Of a DNA stretch of 64,000 bases, positions 31,201 through 44,132 are shown one piece after another. Where the stretch lies: positions 157,419,053 through 157,483,052 of the forward strand of contig CM068825.1 of assembly GCA_028554795.2 (NCBI GenBank), in the 5' to 3' direction. The position numbers and the translations under genes were made by a program. Positions within the stretch are counted from its first letter, which is position 1. Every line of letters begins with the position of its first letter. The notes beneath the pieces are model-generated. The model made no database searches, was not told the DNA's origin, and saw only the letters and a list, made by a program, of their open reading frames with translations. This DNA comes from Sinohyriopsis cumingii. Its lineage: Eukaryota > Mollusca > Bivalvia > Unionida > Unionidae.

Positions 31201-34200
31201 TTTACTAACGATGTGATCTGCTATCCAATATGGCCCTTGCTGCTACAAATAGGAACGCTTAGGTTTATTAAGGGCATCGTAGTCTTAATGCTTTGAATTG
31301 TCTATAATTGATGCCACTGAATCTCTCGATAATTACCAATGATATGACAGAAATCTATAAACAACTTCTCAAAAACCATCTAGGCTTTGATTAAATTTCC
31401 CACCGGGTGTCATTTCGCCAACTGTTCTAAATACATACTTTTAATGACTTTTAGAAAACACTTACTTTAAAACAAATTCCACCGTTAATTTAGATAACCT
31501 AATTCAAATCCCTATTAATTCGTCAACCTTTGTGTCAACTATCCTAGAGATACCTCTGCGTATTGCAATATTCAATGCCCATTCAGTAGGACCACCAGAC
31601 AAGCGCACATAAATAGTTAATTTTATCAACGACCAGAATAATGACGTCTTTTTCCTGACAGAAACATAGCTTAAAACATCAGGCGATGAGCAAATTGTTT
31701 GCGGATCTAACACCCACTGGTTACTCCATCAAGTCGTTCCCCTGTAACTTGCAGGAGGTGGAATTGCTGTCATCACGAAGAACTCCATAATCAAACGTCT
31801 TAACCACATCACAACATTCAATTTCGACCACATCTCGTTTGAACTAGCCCAAACCACACTCACACTGGATCACAGGTCAATCCATTTTTTCTCCCTATAC
31901 CGCCCTCCTCCTAGTAGAAAAAACAAGCTGACTGAATCTCTCTTTTTGGAGCAGTTTCCGAATCTCCAGGAGTATGGAAATTCGATAGGTGGCAACCTGA
32001 TTATTCTTGGAGATTTCAACTTTCACACTGACTGTCCCGGAAACCCAAACACATAAAAGCTCATAGATTCCATTAATGTTTTCAACCTCAAACAGTCAGA
32101 TAACCAACCCATAAACATGGTCACATTTTAGACTGGATTCTTCATAGACCTGATGATAACATTCTACGGTCCTCCCTGGTATCCCATGACCTTGCATCAG
32201 ATCACCTCTGCATTATATGCCATCTTGATGTATCAGTCCCTAGCCCTCCACCTGTATCTGCTACTAAGAGAAACCTCCGTATGATAAATTGAAACAAACT
32301 AATGCATGACATCCAAGCAAACCTAAAAACTTGCTTACCTCCTACAGCAGAACAACTCGATAACTGCCTGCGTTCATTGTTCGACAAACATGCCCCAGCT
32401 ACCAAGTGCAGATTATCAATTCAAAAGTGTTTTCCATGGTATAGCAGTGTTAGGGACCAACTTCGCACTGCTAAAAGAGACCGCCGTAAAGCTGCGAGGC
32501 TTTGGCTTTCCACCAGTCTCACTATTCATAAGTAAATTTATGAAGCCGCTAAGAAGAATGTCACAAATATAGTCCATGCAGCGAAATCAGCCCACTTCAG
32601 TACTAAGATTATGGAAAGTTCCAGCTGCAAAGAGCTCTTCAAGAATACTAACATGCTAATGTCAAGGAACAAATCTACACCACTTCCAACTACCTTCTCT
32701 CCAGTCGACCTTCCGGTCATTTTTGCAAATTTCTTCCGTGACAAAGTACAAACCATTAGAGATAAGCTTGACACCACAATTTCAATTGACTCGTCCTCAA
32801 CATACAGTTGGGATAAAGAATATGAGCAGCAACCATTAGCAGCATTTGAGCCTGTCTCTGTGGATTTCGTACGTACAGTCGTGATGAAGAGTGCACCAAA
32901 GTCATGTGAACTTGATCCAATTCCAACATCACTGCTGCTTGAGTGCTTAGATCCCCAGTATTGCCTTCACTAACTGATGTTATTAATACCTCTCTCTCGT
33001 CTGGGGAATTCCCATAATTTTTCAAAACTGCCATTGTAAAGCCTCTGCTGAAGAAACCAACACTAGACCATAACGATTTAAAGAACTACCGTCCAGTTTC
33101 TAATCTCCCATTCATATCAAAAATCTTAGAAAATGTTGTTCTATCCCAGCTTGTATCTCATCTGAATTCAAATAGGCTTTTTAGCAATGTACAATCTGCA
33201 TATCGCCCTTGCCACAGTACTGAAACTAATCTTCTAAAAGTAGTTAATGACATTCTCTCTGCGTTGGATAACGGAAAGATTACAGTCCTCACCCTCCTTG
33301 ATTTGCCTGCAGCATTTGACACAATAGACCATGATATATTACTTCACCGTCTCCAGCATGTATTTGGCATTCATGATACAGCCTTACTGTGGTTCAAGTC
33401 CTACTTGGTCAACATTGCACACATTGTATCTGCAAATGGAATACACTCCAGCCCAGTTGATCTATGTTGTGCTGTTCCACAGGGGTCTGTTCTTGGACCT
33501 GTTCTCTTCATTCTATACACTCAGCCGCTTTCAAGTGTCATAGATCGTCATCCAGTGTCTCACCAATTGTACGCTGACGACACCCAAATATACAAATCTA
33601 GCCACCCAACTGAAGTTGATGCTACCATCCAAGGTGTAGAGAGGTGCATTTCTGATGTGAAGCCATGGATGACATGTAACAAGCTACAGATGAATGATGA
33701 TAAAACTGAAGCCATTCTGATCAAAACACAAAGAATTTCTCATTTAGATCCTTTACCTCAGACAATAAATATTAGCAACACCAACATTAAATTCACACAA
33801 TCAGTACGAAACCTAGGTGTTACTCTGGATAGTACTCTCACATTGCACCAACATGTCATGAACATATGCAAGGCTGCATATCTTGAGCTGAGACACATCA
33901 GCTCCATTCGCAAATATCTTTCAGTTGATGCCACTAAAACACTTGTGTGTTCATTAGTACTTTCAAGACTGGACTATTGTAACTCAATTCTGTCTGGTTC
34001 ATCTCAATATCTGCTCCAGAAACTTCAAAAAGTTCAAAACACAGCTGCTCGGATCATACTTAGAGTACCACGATCAGAGCACACCTCCCCACTGCTCTTT
34101 ACCCTACACTGGCTATCCATTCGATCCAGAATCTGTGCTACGTTTCACTGTCGGACTCTAGTCCAACATGCCTATCAGACGTCACCCATGTGTACACACC

Positions 34201-36226
34201 AGCAAGATACTTATGCTCCTCTTCTGACAATCGTATACTCAGTATTCCCACTATGAAAACAAATTCATATGGACAGCGTTCTTTTGCATACCAGGGCCCA
34301 GCCATGTGGAATGAATTGCCCACTGAACTTAGACACAAAGACACAGTGATCCAATTCAAAAGTGCTCTCAAAACTCACGTATTTCGGCTGCAAGAACAAA
34401 CTTAAAGACCTAATAATGTTTCCTACCTTAAATATTCTCAGCATGTTTTTTATGTTTTCTAATTTCATGGTGTTTTTTCTTAATCATATCATTATATATG
34501 TTTTTTTTTGTCTTATAGGTGTTGTCTAATGTAAAGCGCTTAGAGCTTCTAAAGATTAAGCGCTATACAAAGTCCTCATTATCATTATTATTAATTATTA
34601 TTATTATCATTATTATCATTATTATTATTATTATAATACTGGTAAAATGCACAGTTGCCGTTGACACCTATCTTCATTTAATTGGCTCAAAGCCAAGCTC
34701 AACTAAGTGAGCACTCCCATGCCCACCTTTGTCTCTTGTTATAACTGAATTCTACGAAAACAATAGCTCTGCAGCTAGTCTATGAAAAGTGTGTTTATGT
34801 GTGTGTTTGTGATTTGGATTTTTAACTTAGTTTTAAAAAATTTCAATCACATCACTATGATGTATACAGTGTGGCAGTTGATAGTGATGTCTAGCACTGA
34901 GGCATCATGTCACATACATGTATCATCATGTCCCACCTAGTCATATTATCTTGGCACCAGGCTGACCGGTTCTAACACTAACCTTGGCACCAGGCTGACC
35001 GGTCCTAACACTAACCTCTTCATGCTGAGCACCAAGCAAGACACCTGTTAGTACCATTTTATAAGTCTTTGGTATGATTCGGATGGGGATCCAACCCGCG
35101 ACCTTCCGCATCCAAGGCGGACTCTCTAACCACTTAGGCCACAGGAGCGGTCTGTGAAAAGAGTCATTATGACTATAATTACTGCTCCAGTTAATAGAAC
35201 GGTAGGATACTGAAGTTCTTCATGAGATGAAAAGGAACTTGGATATCATTAATGTCAATGTCCGTCTGGTACAGTAATCGTCATCACGTCCTTTAAGATG
35301 CCAAGTGCACGTGGGTAGTAATTTGTTGATTTAGTCTTAAAACAACAAACCACTACTCATGATGGTTGCAAAGTCAAACACCTCTCTCTCTCTCTCTGAG
35401 AATGATTTCCTTACGTGACTTGGGTAGTTCAGCAAAAACGTACATGTTTTTTACAATCCATTCCACTGTGCAAATGTCACCGTCTCGTTTACTTTATTAC
35501 GATAGAGACGACCCATTTAATCTTCAAGGAGTGGGGTGGAGTGAGGGTGAATATTTCCTAACATATCTGTTTTTAATTTGGTCAGATAAGTAGGATAATG
35601 AATATTGTAACAATGGATCCCAGTAGCGGATCAAGGAGTAATGTTGGGGATGGGTGTGTAACCTACACAAGTAGGGAAGGACAAGAGGTCTGTGGAACGA
35701 AACACCTAGTAGTGTCCTGGAGGGCGAAATTTCCAGAAGCCCTTGCATTGTAAGCATTAGCATAGCATAAGTTTTGCCATCTACCTATAAAGAAAGCATA
35801 CACTATAAGAGAAACGTTCTGGTTGTTTCACGGTCAGTTTTTCAATAAAGATGGGCTGCGGTTTCTCACCCCTCCCATCCTGTGATCCCGTGCCCCTCTA
35901 TCGATCGGTGTGTGTGCATATGCATGGTGTGCGTGTCCATGAATTGTATATACGAAGGAGGTGGCACTTCTGTGCGCCCATGCGTGTGTGCAAGCGTATG
36001 TCCCTACCAACCTGATGGTTCCCAGCCCTATAATCAGCATAGTGATGGTCAATCCATGAGCTAAGGCGACAGCTGTCACAATGTTATTCTGTGATGCCAT
36101 ACAACCTATAAAGACGAACAGACAAACTCCAATAAATTCCGCCAAAATTGGTTGCACAATCCTCTTGCAACTCCATATCAAAGAACGTCTAGCATTAATT
36201 AAATTATCTATTTCGCTGTCTGACAT
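28298..36226 (-). CDS. Aquaporin-8-like water channel, gene 1 (four exons)
   Basis: The coding join on minus is 36226-36012, 29720-29594, 29147-28936 and 28451-28298 (215, 127, 212 and 154 bases; 235 codons plus TGA). All introns start GT and end AG, with phases 2, 0 and 2. Exon 1 begins M-S-D-S-E-I and holds TM1-2 ([16 protein letters not shown]). Exon 2 has [11 protein letters not shown] (first NPA). Exon 3 has [10 protein letters not shown] and [10 protein letters not shown]. Exon 4 has [12 protein letters not shown] (second NPA) and [12 protein letters not shown]. Length and the W-W-x-G-P-L-L-x-G-L end suggest the AQP8 (aquaammoniaporin) class. Intron 1 (6.3 kb) contains a LINE and a SINE. 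Confidence 0.85.
31490..34636 (+). mobile_element. L2/CR1-like LINE in intron 1 of aquaporin gene 1
   Basis: The endonuclease part (31500-32200) shows F-L-T-E-T, L-T-P-x-G-Y-S-I-K-S-F-P, [10 protein letters not shown] and G-D-F-N-F-H, spread over several frames with stops. A linker region follows (32290-32970, e.g. [15 protein letters not shown]). The RT is at 33050-34400. The 3' end has the 'aaagcgctta...aagcgctatacaaa' hairpin-like block and an (ATT)n tail (34575-34636), typical of L2. It lies antisense to the aquaporin gene. Confidence 0.85.
33264..34256 (+). pseudogene. Reverse transcriptase domain of the L2-like LINE
   Basis: A 330-codon open frame contains [13 protein letters not shown], the P-Q-G-S-V-L-G-P motif, the catalytic Y-A-D-D-T-Q (about 33570), [11 protein letters not shown] and L-G-V-T-L-D. 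The C-terminal R-L-D-Y-C-N and Q-K-V-Q-N-T-A-A-R blocks follow. The frame breaks near 34130, and the end continues in another frame (34190-34405, [11 protein letters not shown]). Stops upstream separate it from the endonuclease, so the element is dead though the RT core is well kept. Confidence 0.8.
34800..35155 (-). mobile_element. tRNA-derived SINE, family 2
   Basis: On minus the head (35155-35085) has A-box-like 'tggcctaagtggttag' and B-box-like 'gggttggatccc', with a cloverleaf-like spacing. The body includes a duplicated 'gaccggtcagcctggtgcca' block (34972 and 34998) and ends in a CA-rich tail at 34800. It differs from family 1 in all parts. Confidence 0.65.
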
Positions 36227-36330
36227 TGTATTCCAATTAATATGTAATTTTTCCTGAAAGCCAGTTTAAGATAAATCACCTATTTTGTGTGTCAACTTCA
36301 AGTGCTCAGCTACAGATCAACATCGTAGCT
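36227..36330 (-). promoter_or_regulatory. Conserved 5' UTR of aquaporin gene 1
   Basis: It is collinear with 61388-61500 upstream of gene 2, sharing 'tatcagctac', 'ttgatct', 'gagca/gaaca' and 'acaaaata' blocks read on minus. There is no splice signal between it and exon 1. No TATA box was seen for this copy. Confidence 0.45.
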
Positions 36331-38670
36331 GATAGATTAGACAATTCAAAGGAAAAGTGTACTCGCTCTTAACATCGAATACCTAACCTCTGTACAGTGT
36401 AGGACTGTGTACGCGAACAAAGATACGACGGGCACCATGGCGACTGTGGAATTGGTGGCTCCTCTTGAAATGCGTAGCAGTTCATCCGGGCATTGTCGAT
36501 GTTTAAAGACAAATTAAAGCTGCTACATATCAACATAATTCCGCGAAAACTGAAAGCACTCACAGTAATGAAGGAAGTTGCATTATCTCTGATATCACAC
36601 TGTTACCCGGCATGAATTGTCTAAAGCGCAGAAAATATTAAATACGAGTTTGGGGTGCAGAAAATGAATCTACGAAGACGTAGAAAAGATAGGAAAAAAA
36701 AAAGTTAGTATACATACTTTAGATGTATCACCAGCGGAATTATGTTGAGGAAATTGGCATTCCGATAATAGGCCTACCATATGGAGACCAGATTGTCTGA
36801 CTTACAGAGAAATTTATTTCCATTGCAGAACCATCTTGAAGCTGCATAATTTGTGCAGAGAAGTGTTCAACCGACTCGCTAAGAAACAATTCGATCCCAA
36901 GTACCTAATTTTTCGGGCATTTCGATCTGACCCAATACCAATGCGACTGAACGTCATCATTCGAACCTTCCTGCCTATTCGAAGAACATGGACTAACCGT
37001 ACGTAAGTTCCCTTCTCTAACAGACTGACAGATCTTCATGGTACATCACATCTTCAAGAAGGGGCTGGCATTTCAAAAATTGTGAACGCTATGCTAAATC
37101 TATTCAGCATCTTAAAAGTGTATCCAGAACATTTATTTAAAAAGTATTCAAGTACATGAGATTGCTTTATATTGAACAACTAGTGAGACACTGATGGCGT
37201 AAAATATGCTCCCGATTTGATACGTTTCTCAAACAAAGATTTGTAAACGTAAAATGTATGGTAGTAAGTTGGTTATTATCCCAAGTACTCTATAATTCTG
37301 CTATGAAAATAATCTTGTCATTGGAATTTAAGTTTCATGCCCAACTATTAAGAGTTAAACAGGTTGACCAGATGTGGTTGTTGGGGGAGGGAAGGGGTGG
37401 TTCCTTATCTTGTTGTTTTTTTTTTTTAGGTGGGTAGGTGGGTATGGCTTTATGATGTCGTGGAAATGGAAACTAAGTGCCCTTAAAGCAACAACAATGA
37501 GGCAGCAGACCTGGGCTGGTCTAGGAACTCTACCGAGTTACCGCAGCTCACGATTTGTTCGCATATCAAGGATATTTTCTTCTAATATTTCAGAAATGGC
37601 ATTTTAGCTGATTTTCTTGACCCAAAGACCGTGGGCATAATTTAACAGAATAATACAAAGCTGGTGCACCTTTTAAGTTTTACGCTCAAAGATTTTATTT
37701 CATCGCATTAGATTATTTCAGTCCGGTTATATTACTGTCGTAAAATAGATATAATGATTTATAGAAGTTCCATTTTAACCAATGTTTAACTGGAATGACA
37801 GGCATAATCATTTAACATTGTCATAGGTAGCATAAGAACAAATGAGTTAAAGATTTTGTTTTACTTCAAGAGCGACACTAAAGGTTGTAGCCCATCAAAG
37901 CTGTAATCATGATCCAGTACAGTTTATACAGCAATTTTTTAATAACTGAAAATACTGTATCAGTCCCAGTCCATCAAGAGGACGCGTCGCTTTTTGATCG
38001 CTTTATTGGTATTATAGGTCAGTTATCCCCCCCCCTCCTCCATCTACCACACCATGGGAAGATGTTTGATCCAGAAATTACAAATTAGCGAATTACCCGA
38101 AATACATAAAGAAACATTCAGTGTCTGCATCCCAGAGAAATACGCCCCCACCACCACTGCCAAAAAAAAAAAAGAAGAGAAAGAAAACAACAGCAAAATA
38201 GCAGCATGAAATATTCATATTGCCAGGTATATTTCTAGCTGCAGTGACTTCCTGGAGTCAATATCTCTGTTTCTAGCCTGAAACAAATTTTGTTTCAGCT
38301 CGTGTCATCACAGCGTGTTAAATTTGCGGAAACTATGTCATTACTTTGGAGCTCTTTCCGTACATATGCCAAAAAATATTTTCGCTTTTTTATTTAAAAA
38401 AATATTTATTTAAAGGTAATATTCTGTTCTTTTTTACGAAATATTTGGCAAATGATTGGTTATACCCTGCAGAAGAAAGAGGAGTTAAATGTCTCTGCCA
38501 ATGCCAAACCTACGACCCTTGGATTGCGAGTCTAAACCCTACAAACTGACTTACCGAGTCACCCATTCTTAAACGTACTTGATTGGGTAATTAATGAATA
38601 AATATATGTGCAGGGTTTCTTTTGCATTGAGTTTATTTTTAAGTTTACTACATGTATCATATAAAATTAA
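36331..38670. other. Aquaporin gene 1 upstream flank, no gene
   Basis: The first 300 bases are weakly collinear with the gene 2 upstream flank up to the transposon border at 61682. 36897-37110 is the block matched by 963-1110. Beyond it there are T-rich and C-rich runs (37412, 38026) and no coding pattern. Confidence 0.4.
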
Positions 38671-38673
38671 GTT

Positions 38674-39118
38674 AATGTCGATTCCATTGTATCGTTAAGG
38701 CTAACAATTCGTAACGACTTAATTAATATTGATTCCATTGTACAGTTAAGGCTTACAATTCGAATGAATTAATATTGATTCCATTGTACCGTTAAGGCTT
38801 ACAATTCGAATGAATTAATTAATATTGATTCCATTGTACCGTTAAGGTGTACAATTCGAATGAATTAATATTGATTTCCACTGTACCGTTAAGGCTTACA
38901 ATTCTAATGAATTAATTAATATTGATTCCATTGTACCGTTAAAGCTTACAATTCTAATGAATTAATTCATATTGATTCCATTGTACGGTTAAGGCTTACA
39001 ATTCAAATGAATTATTATTGATTCCATTGTACGGTTAAGGTGTACAATTCGAATGAATTAATATTGATTCCTTTGTACCGTTAAGGCTTACAATTCGAAT
39101 GAATTAATATTGATAACA
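38674..39118. repeat. 46/50-bp minisatellite, about ten units
   Basis: The unit is 'attgattccattgtaccgt' plus 'taaggcttacaattcgaatgaattaat'. Some units have an extra TAAT (50 bp). Variants (acggt, acagt, gtgtac) are scattered. The array ends at 'ataacattgtactgtgaa'. Confidence 0.9.
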
Positions 39119-39779
39119 TTGTACTGTGAAACCTAGCCATGAAATGAATGTCTTCATTACGTGTATACACATGTCGTCAGGTCAGAGTACCTGACGTGAC
39201 GTTCCCAGGATGACTTATCAAATAATTTGCTCATTTAAGAATTCTTTTCGAGATAACATGGTGTAAATAGGACACTGAGACTTTGTGATTGTGAGTAATG
39301 GTAACATGAAATAAAAATCCTAAGCAAAATATCATACATGTAAATTATGTAAACACGTCCATGTTTTTCTTTATGTGCTTTAAATTTGTGCATAGGGAGA
39401 GTAAAGTTAATACAACAACCACAGTTTCTAATTGCATATCATAATTTCTGCTGAACTTTTAACAAACCAGAAAGCGTATTAAATTGACTGATGTAGAACA
39501 GTATATTTGTCACGGCAGTAACTATATCACTCTTGCATGGCTTGAATACTTTATGGCAAAAAGAGAGAGGGGCGGGGGAGGGAGGGGGGCTTGGTTGGAG
39601 GGGAGCCGAAAGAACCATTTCAAATCTTGGCACAGCTTGTAAACAAAATCGCTTGAAGAATAGGCTGCACCAAGATTACCGTGAAAGGCACATTATAGGC
39701 TCTAGCCATGTTTGATAGCACTCTCTAGTATGACTGGTGATTGTCCAAAGTATGCGATCTTGTACTAAACTTAACGTGC

Positions 39780-40690
39780 AGAAAAAGTTTTCGGCTTCGT
39801 AGACATACCATGACCGTGACCTCTGACCTTCTGACTCTGCATCTTTGGTTTCTGTATTACGCTAATTGCCAACAGTACGCTAAGCTTGGAAAATGAACTT
39901 ATAAAAGTGGTTGTGCAAAGTCAGTTTTCTTTGTACAACATTAACCATTGCCTAGGACCATTTGATCATTTGACCCCGAAATCAATAGGCATCATCCATA
40001 CCTTATTTGTAAATATTCTATAAGCTTTAGTCAAAGTAAATAGTTTTGAACACATGATTTTATGCAAACATCAGTTTTTGTCACTCACAGTGACATTGGA
40101 CTTGCATCGTTTGAGTCCCATGTTTCTTTCTCACCCAACGTTTGAGTCATCCACACATTTAGGTGAAGGAACACGGTCAGTAGCTGAAATGTTCTTAAGA
40201 ACCCATTTTTATTTTTTCACAAAGAAATTGACCTTTGATATTATGAACCCCTCAAATGAAATGTTCTTTCTTTACACAAACTGCAAGCTATCTGCAAAGT
40301 TTGCAATGAATTCTACTGTCTGTATTAATTTTGGTTACAGTGACCATGACTTTTCGTCCTTTAATCCCAAATTATTAATAGTTCTTCCATACTCCAAGTG
40401 CAAGCCATCCGCAAAGTTTAGAAATTATAAATTATAGTGTACGAGAGTTATTGTGCTGAAACTTATTTTGTGCTGTGAATCACAGTGACCTTGACTATGA
40501 CCTTTTGATCCAGAAATTTTACCGGTTTATTCCTTTCTACACATGGCAGCCATAGACAGAGTTTAAAAGTTGAATGTCGTGGACTTTTTATATGTATTGG
40601 GTACAAATGATATTTAAAACAGACTGACAGACATGAGTCTCCCCGCCGTATGGCGAGCGTATAATCAAGAGGTCATATACTGTAACTCAG
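39780..40690. repeat. Degenerate 'gaccttgac' mollusc-type repeat
   Basis: Several ~180-bp monomers carry 'agtgaccttgac-atgacctttt-gat', 'aatcaataggcatcatcca' and 'caagc-atc-gcaaagttt' blocks (39800, 39950, 40080, 40230, 40340, 40480). It ends with 'gactgacagacatgag' and a cccgccgtatggcgag hairpin-like end near 40640. This is a common middle-repetitive pattern in mollusc genomes as I recall. Confidence 0.5.
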
Positions 40691-43600
40691 AGACACGCGT
40701 TGTTAGGAGAATTATGAAAAAAATGCCATAGAACTTAAAAAGTTTAGTTTGTATCTAGATTATTTTGCTATTCCTGCTGTTTTCATTTCGATTTTCTTTC
40801 GATGCCAAATGTTTTCTTTAACGTCGAGCAAAGGTATGTTTGTTCTCGAAATTTGTCACTGGTACTATGCATTGTGATTAGTTCATGCGAAGATGCTGAC
40901 CGATGCACTGACGTCAGCAAGTGCCTGACTAATATAATCCCCTAACCTTGATACTTTGGCTGAACTGTTGACCTTAAGAGATATATTATAATTTCTTGAA
41001 CTATTCCGTCAATATACCAGTCATTTAAAGATTTGGATGAATTTAACGTAAATTTATAAAGATCAACCGGTCAGAAGGTAAGCCTGTTTGAATGACATGC
41101 ATACACCTCGATTTATAAGTCTGAAATCTTGGAAAAATCATACTCAATGTCCCGTTTCACTTTCTTCACATTTATTTATTATGAAGAGCTTTAGTTCGGG
41201 GTTTGAGTTATATAAAACGTCGCTTATTTTGCAAGAAATGGCGATTTTCAATATTTTTCAGGTACTTCTTTAACCAGAAAAGTGTTGATTTGCCGAACCC
41301 CATACATTTTAACTCTGTCACTAAAGTAGTATGTTTTCATACTGTTTTGATACTACGTAGGGTATAGCAACGTTGTCCACTATGTCTTCTGATTACATTT
41401 AAATAATATGAAGGAAGGCAGTAGCATGAGCCTCTAGAGGTGTGGGTGGCCCTGAAAAGTCCCATGGGTCTTGGAGGTGGGTGTTCTTGGTTGTCTTGGA
41501 TTGCTTATGTTTATTGACATCCAGGACAACTATACCTCTCATGAGGGGCTCTACAACAAGGGGGGGGGGATTTGTTCCATGTCTTCACCTGATCAGCAGA
41601 CTGAGAAACTGAGCCTAAAGTCAAGCCCATTAGCTTCCTTTTCCCAATCCTCTTTCACAGTTCTCTTCCTCTTTACGTATCCCATCATTTTACATGCACT
41701 GGCTCATTTCTCCTTCACACTCATTCGGTGGTTTATTGAGGCGCGGGAAATAACTCTTCCTTTTCTCTCGCTCTTTTTACTATGTTCTCCTCCTATGTCC
41801 GCTTGATTTTCACCACTTCATCATCGATGCATTCTTTGATTGCTCTCTTCAATGAATTTATAGAGCTCATTTCCCTCTTTAAGTACCCGAGGCAGGGTAG
41901 ATCTAAACCTTTCCTTTCGGTTTTCTATGCTTTTTTCTCCATCCAGTGTTGCATCCGGTTTTCTCTCCATCATGTTCATGTGCAGCATGGATTCAGTTAA
42001 CGTCCTAGTACTTTCGTTCATTTTGTTATAAAGTGTGTGATTATCGATGGGTGGCAAGACTGATTAAACCATGCGAACGAAAACATGCCAGCTTTGCAAA
42101 GATCGATGGAGAATGGGAAAGATCATGTTCGAAATGAACACCCCCGAATACAACGTCTTTTTTATATCTAAATCAAAGAAGAAAAAAAAAGAAAAGAAAA
42201 CCGCCACTGCAACATCAACCCTGAAGAGGTTGGATTAGGGCCCCAACTTCCTCTTCATTTGCAAATACCCAAAAAATTCAACATGAAAAATGTATTTTCA
42301 AGGCTGACAACGACGTGAAGTACGAGTAGACTTCCAATGATATAATACTGTGTCAGTTTGCCATTGATACGCATTACATATCTGAGGTACGAAATAGAGG
42401 ACCATAATTGTCACAAAAACACTTTCGATGCAGAAGTTCATCTTTAACACATACCACTGGGTTCAAAGAATCTGTGTAAGAACTGTGAGTTAGCGGGTGA
42501 CAGGCAATGATAAGTTATCAGTTATGAAAAGTAAGTCGATAAACGGACAGGTTCAGTACTCTGTTCCCAGATAGCTTCGATCCGTTCCCCACCCCCAACT
42601 CAAATATGTCAATGCATATAATAAATGGTTATGCCAGTCTTCATACCACTTTTTCAAACTCTTTTCTTCTGAGACGAAGGATCATGTATCTTCCAGCTTA
42701 TCTTCCTAACTCATCATCAAATATCGCATAGTTTGCGACGTTCCAAACAATAGAGCCAATACCAACACTTTGGTTTCAAGTGTCATTATTTCTGCTACAC
42801 ATCCAATGCTACGTTGATGTGCAAAACATTTCCGGATTTATTTATTTTCATAGCTCTTTAAAAACGTTCCACACAGGCTTTCTTTTAAGAATGTTCAAAT
42901 TCTCTTTGAAAAGCTCGGTTCAAATATTAAGTGTCTTTGTCAGTTTGTCATCGCAGAGGATATGAACCACTTTATTTTAAAACCGAGCTATAAAGCTCAT
43001 ATTAACTCTAAACATGGTTTAGAAGTAAAAGGAATATTTCAGAGCTGATTTTAAAAGTAAGCGAGTGGCACACTCCTAATATTTGTAACATCGACTATAT
43101 CATGCAAAAATGAAAGACATCTGCTAAATCGGCTTATCATTGACGGTCGATGCCTGATACTTTCGTTGACTTCTTTGGTTGAAGTAACGTGTATGTCTAC
43201 TGTTTTGCAATCATTTTCATGCATCTAACAGACATACAATGGTGAGTTCTATTTTTTAGAGGTTCGATATCATGTTTGAATTCCTTGGCAGACAGAAGCA
43301 TGAGCACGAGTATAGTAAATGCTGGATAAAAGTGTCTACATCTGGATTGCTGAAGCTGCTAGAGCTTCTTCTCAATAAGTCACCTTAGGATGTTCGTGAG
43401 CTATTGTTTTTTTTATTTTTTTGGGGGGGGGATGGACGAGTAATAGGAGTAAGTGTAGTCATTGGTTATTTTGTTAAGTTTTTCCTTATTTCTTTTATCA
43501 ATTACTTTTCTATTTTCTGCTGAAGAAGGTTTCGACTTCAGCTCTTTGACCCATAGTCTCATTTTGTATCGTCTGTGAGCAGGGTGACGTGTCAAAATGG

Positions 43601-43916
43601 ACATTTTCGTACTATATGGTTTGGCAGACAAAACTGGACTACTTGTTTGATTGTAGCAGCAGCTGGAGCAGCTGAAGAACGCGATGTCGCCGGACAAGTA
43701 GATTTTCTTTTGGATAAGGGATTCTGTTTTGTTATTAAATTAGAAATCGATTGGTCTAAACTCAGATTTGGTATTCATCATCATGAACGAAGTATAAATA
43801 GCAGACGAAATTTCGTCCTGTAACGTTTTCTTGAGTACGTGGTGTTTTTGCACTCATATTGATCTTTCTTACAGAGGATGTTTGTTTTCTTTCTTGGAAC
43901 CTTTCGTGCGGTTTTG
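40691..43916. other. No recognised gene; two weak ORFs
   Basis: A minus frame at 42057-41821 (78 codons, charged, M-N-M-M-E-R-K-P) and its antisense partner at 41471-41806 lack family signatures. So do frames at 43413-43823. Purine-rich runs are present (42180-42205). I would not annotate a gene here. Confidence 0.4.
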
Positions 43917-43982
43917 TTTTGTCTTTCTTTTGTTGGAGTATGAGGTGCCGTAAGTTCATACTCCAACAAAAGAAAGACAAAA
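43917..43982. repeat. Perfect 27-bp-arm hairpin
   Basis: Arms 43917-43943 and 43956-43982 are exact complements ('ttttgtctttcttttgttgg' plus 'agtatga'), with a 12-base loop 'ggtgccgtaagt'. Confidence 0.9.
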
Positions 43983-44132
43983 AATGGGCGTCCAATGCCG
44001 AATCTGAAAGAAGAAATCACCTTAAACACGTTAGACAAAAGAGAATAGATGTGGTGCCCATATCTCTTCTCTTTTGTCTAACGTGTTTGAGGTGATTTGG
44101 TCTATTCAGCTTCGGCATTGGACGCCCATTTT
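43981..44132. repeat. Long imperfect hairpin abutting the first
   Basis: Arms of about 70 bases (43981-44050 and 44062-44132) begin and end with 'aaaatgggcgtccaatgccg' and its complement. They are about 85-90 percent complementary, including 'aacacgttagacaaaagaga'. Together with the preceding hairpin this makes a 216-bp fold-back cluster. Confidence 0.85.

Noticed and set aside
34519-34710. 63-codon ORF with an isoleucine run
   Set aside because: It is a translation of the L2-like 3' end and its ATT tail.
41471-42057. Overlapping 111-codon plus and 78-codon minus ORFs
   Set aside because: No domain, composition or conservation supports either one.
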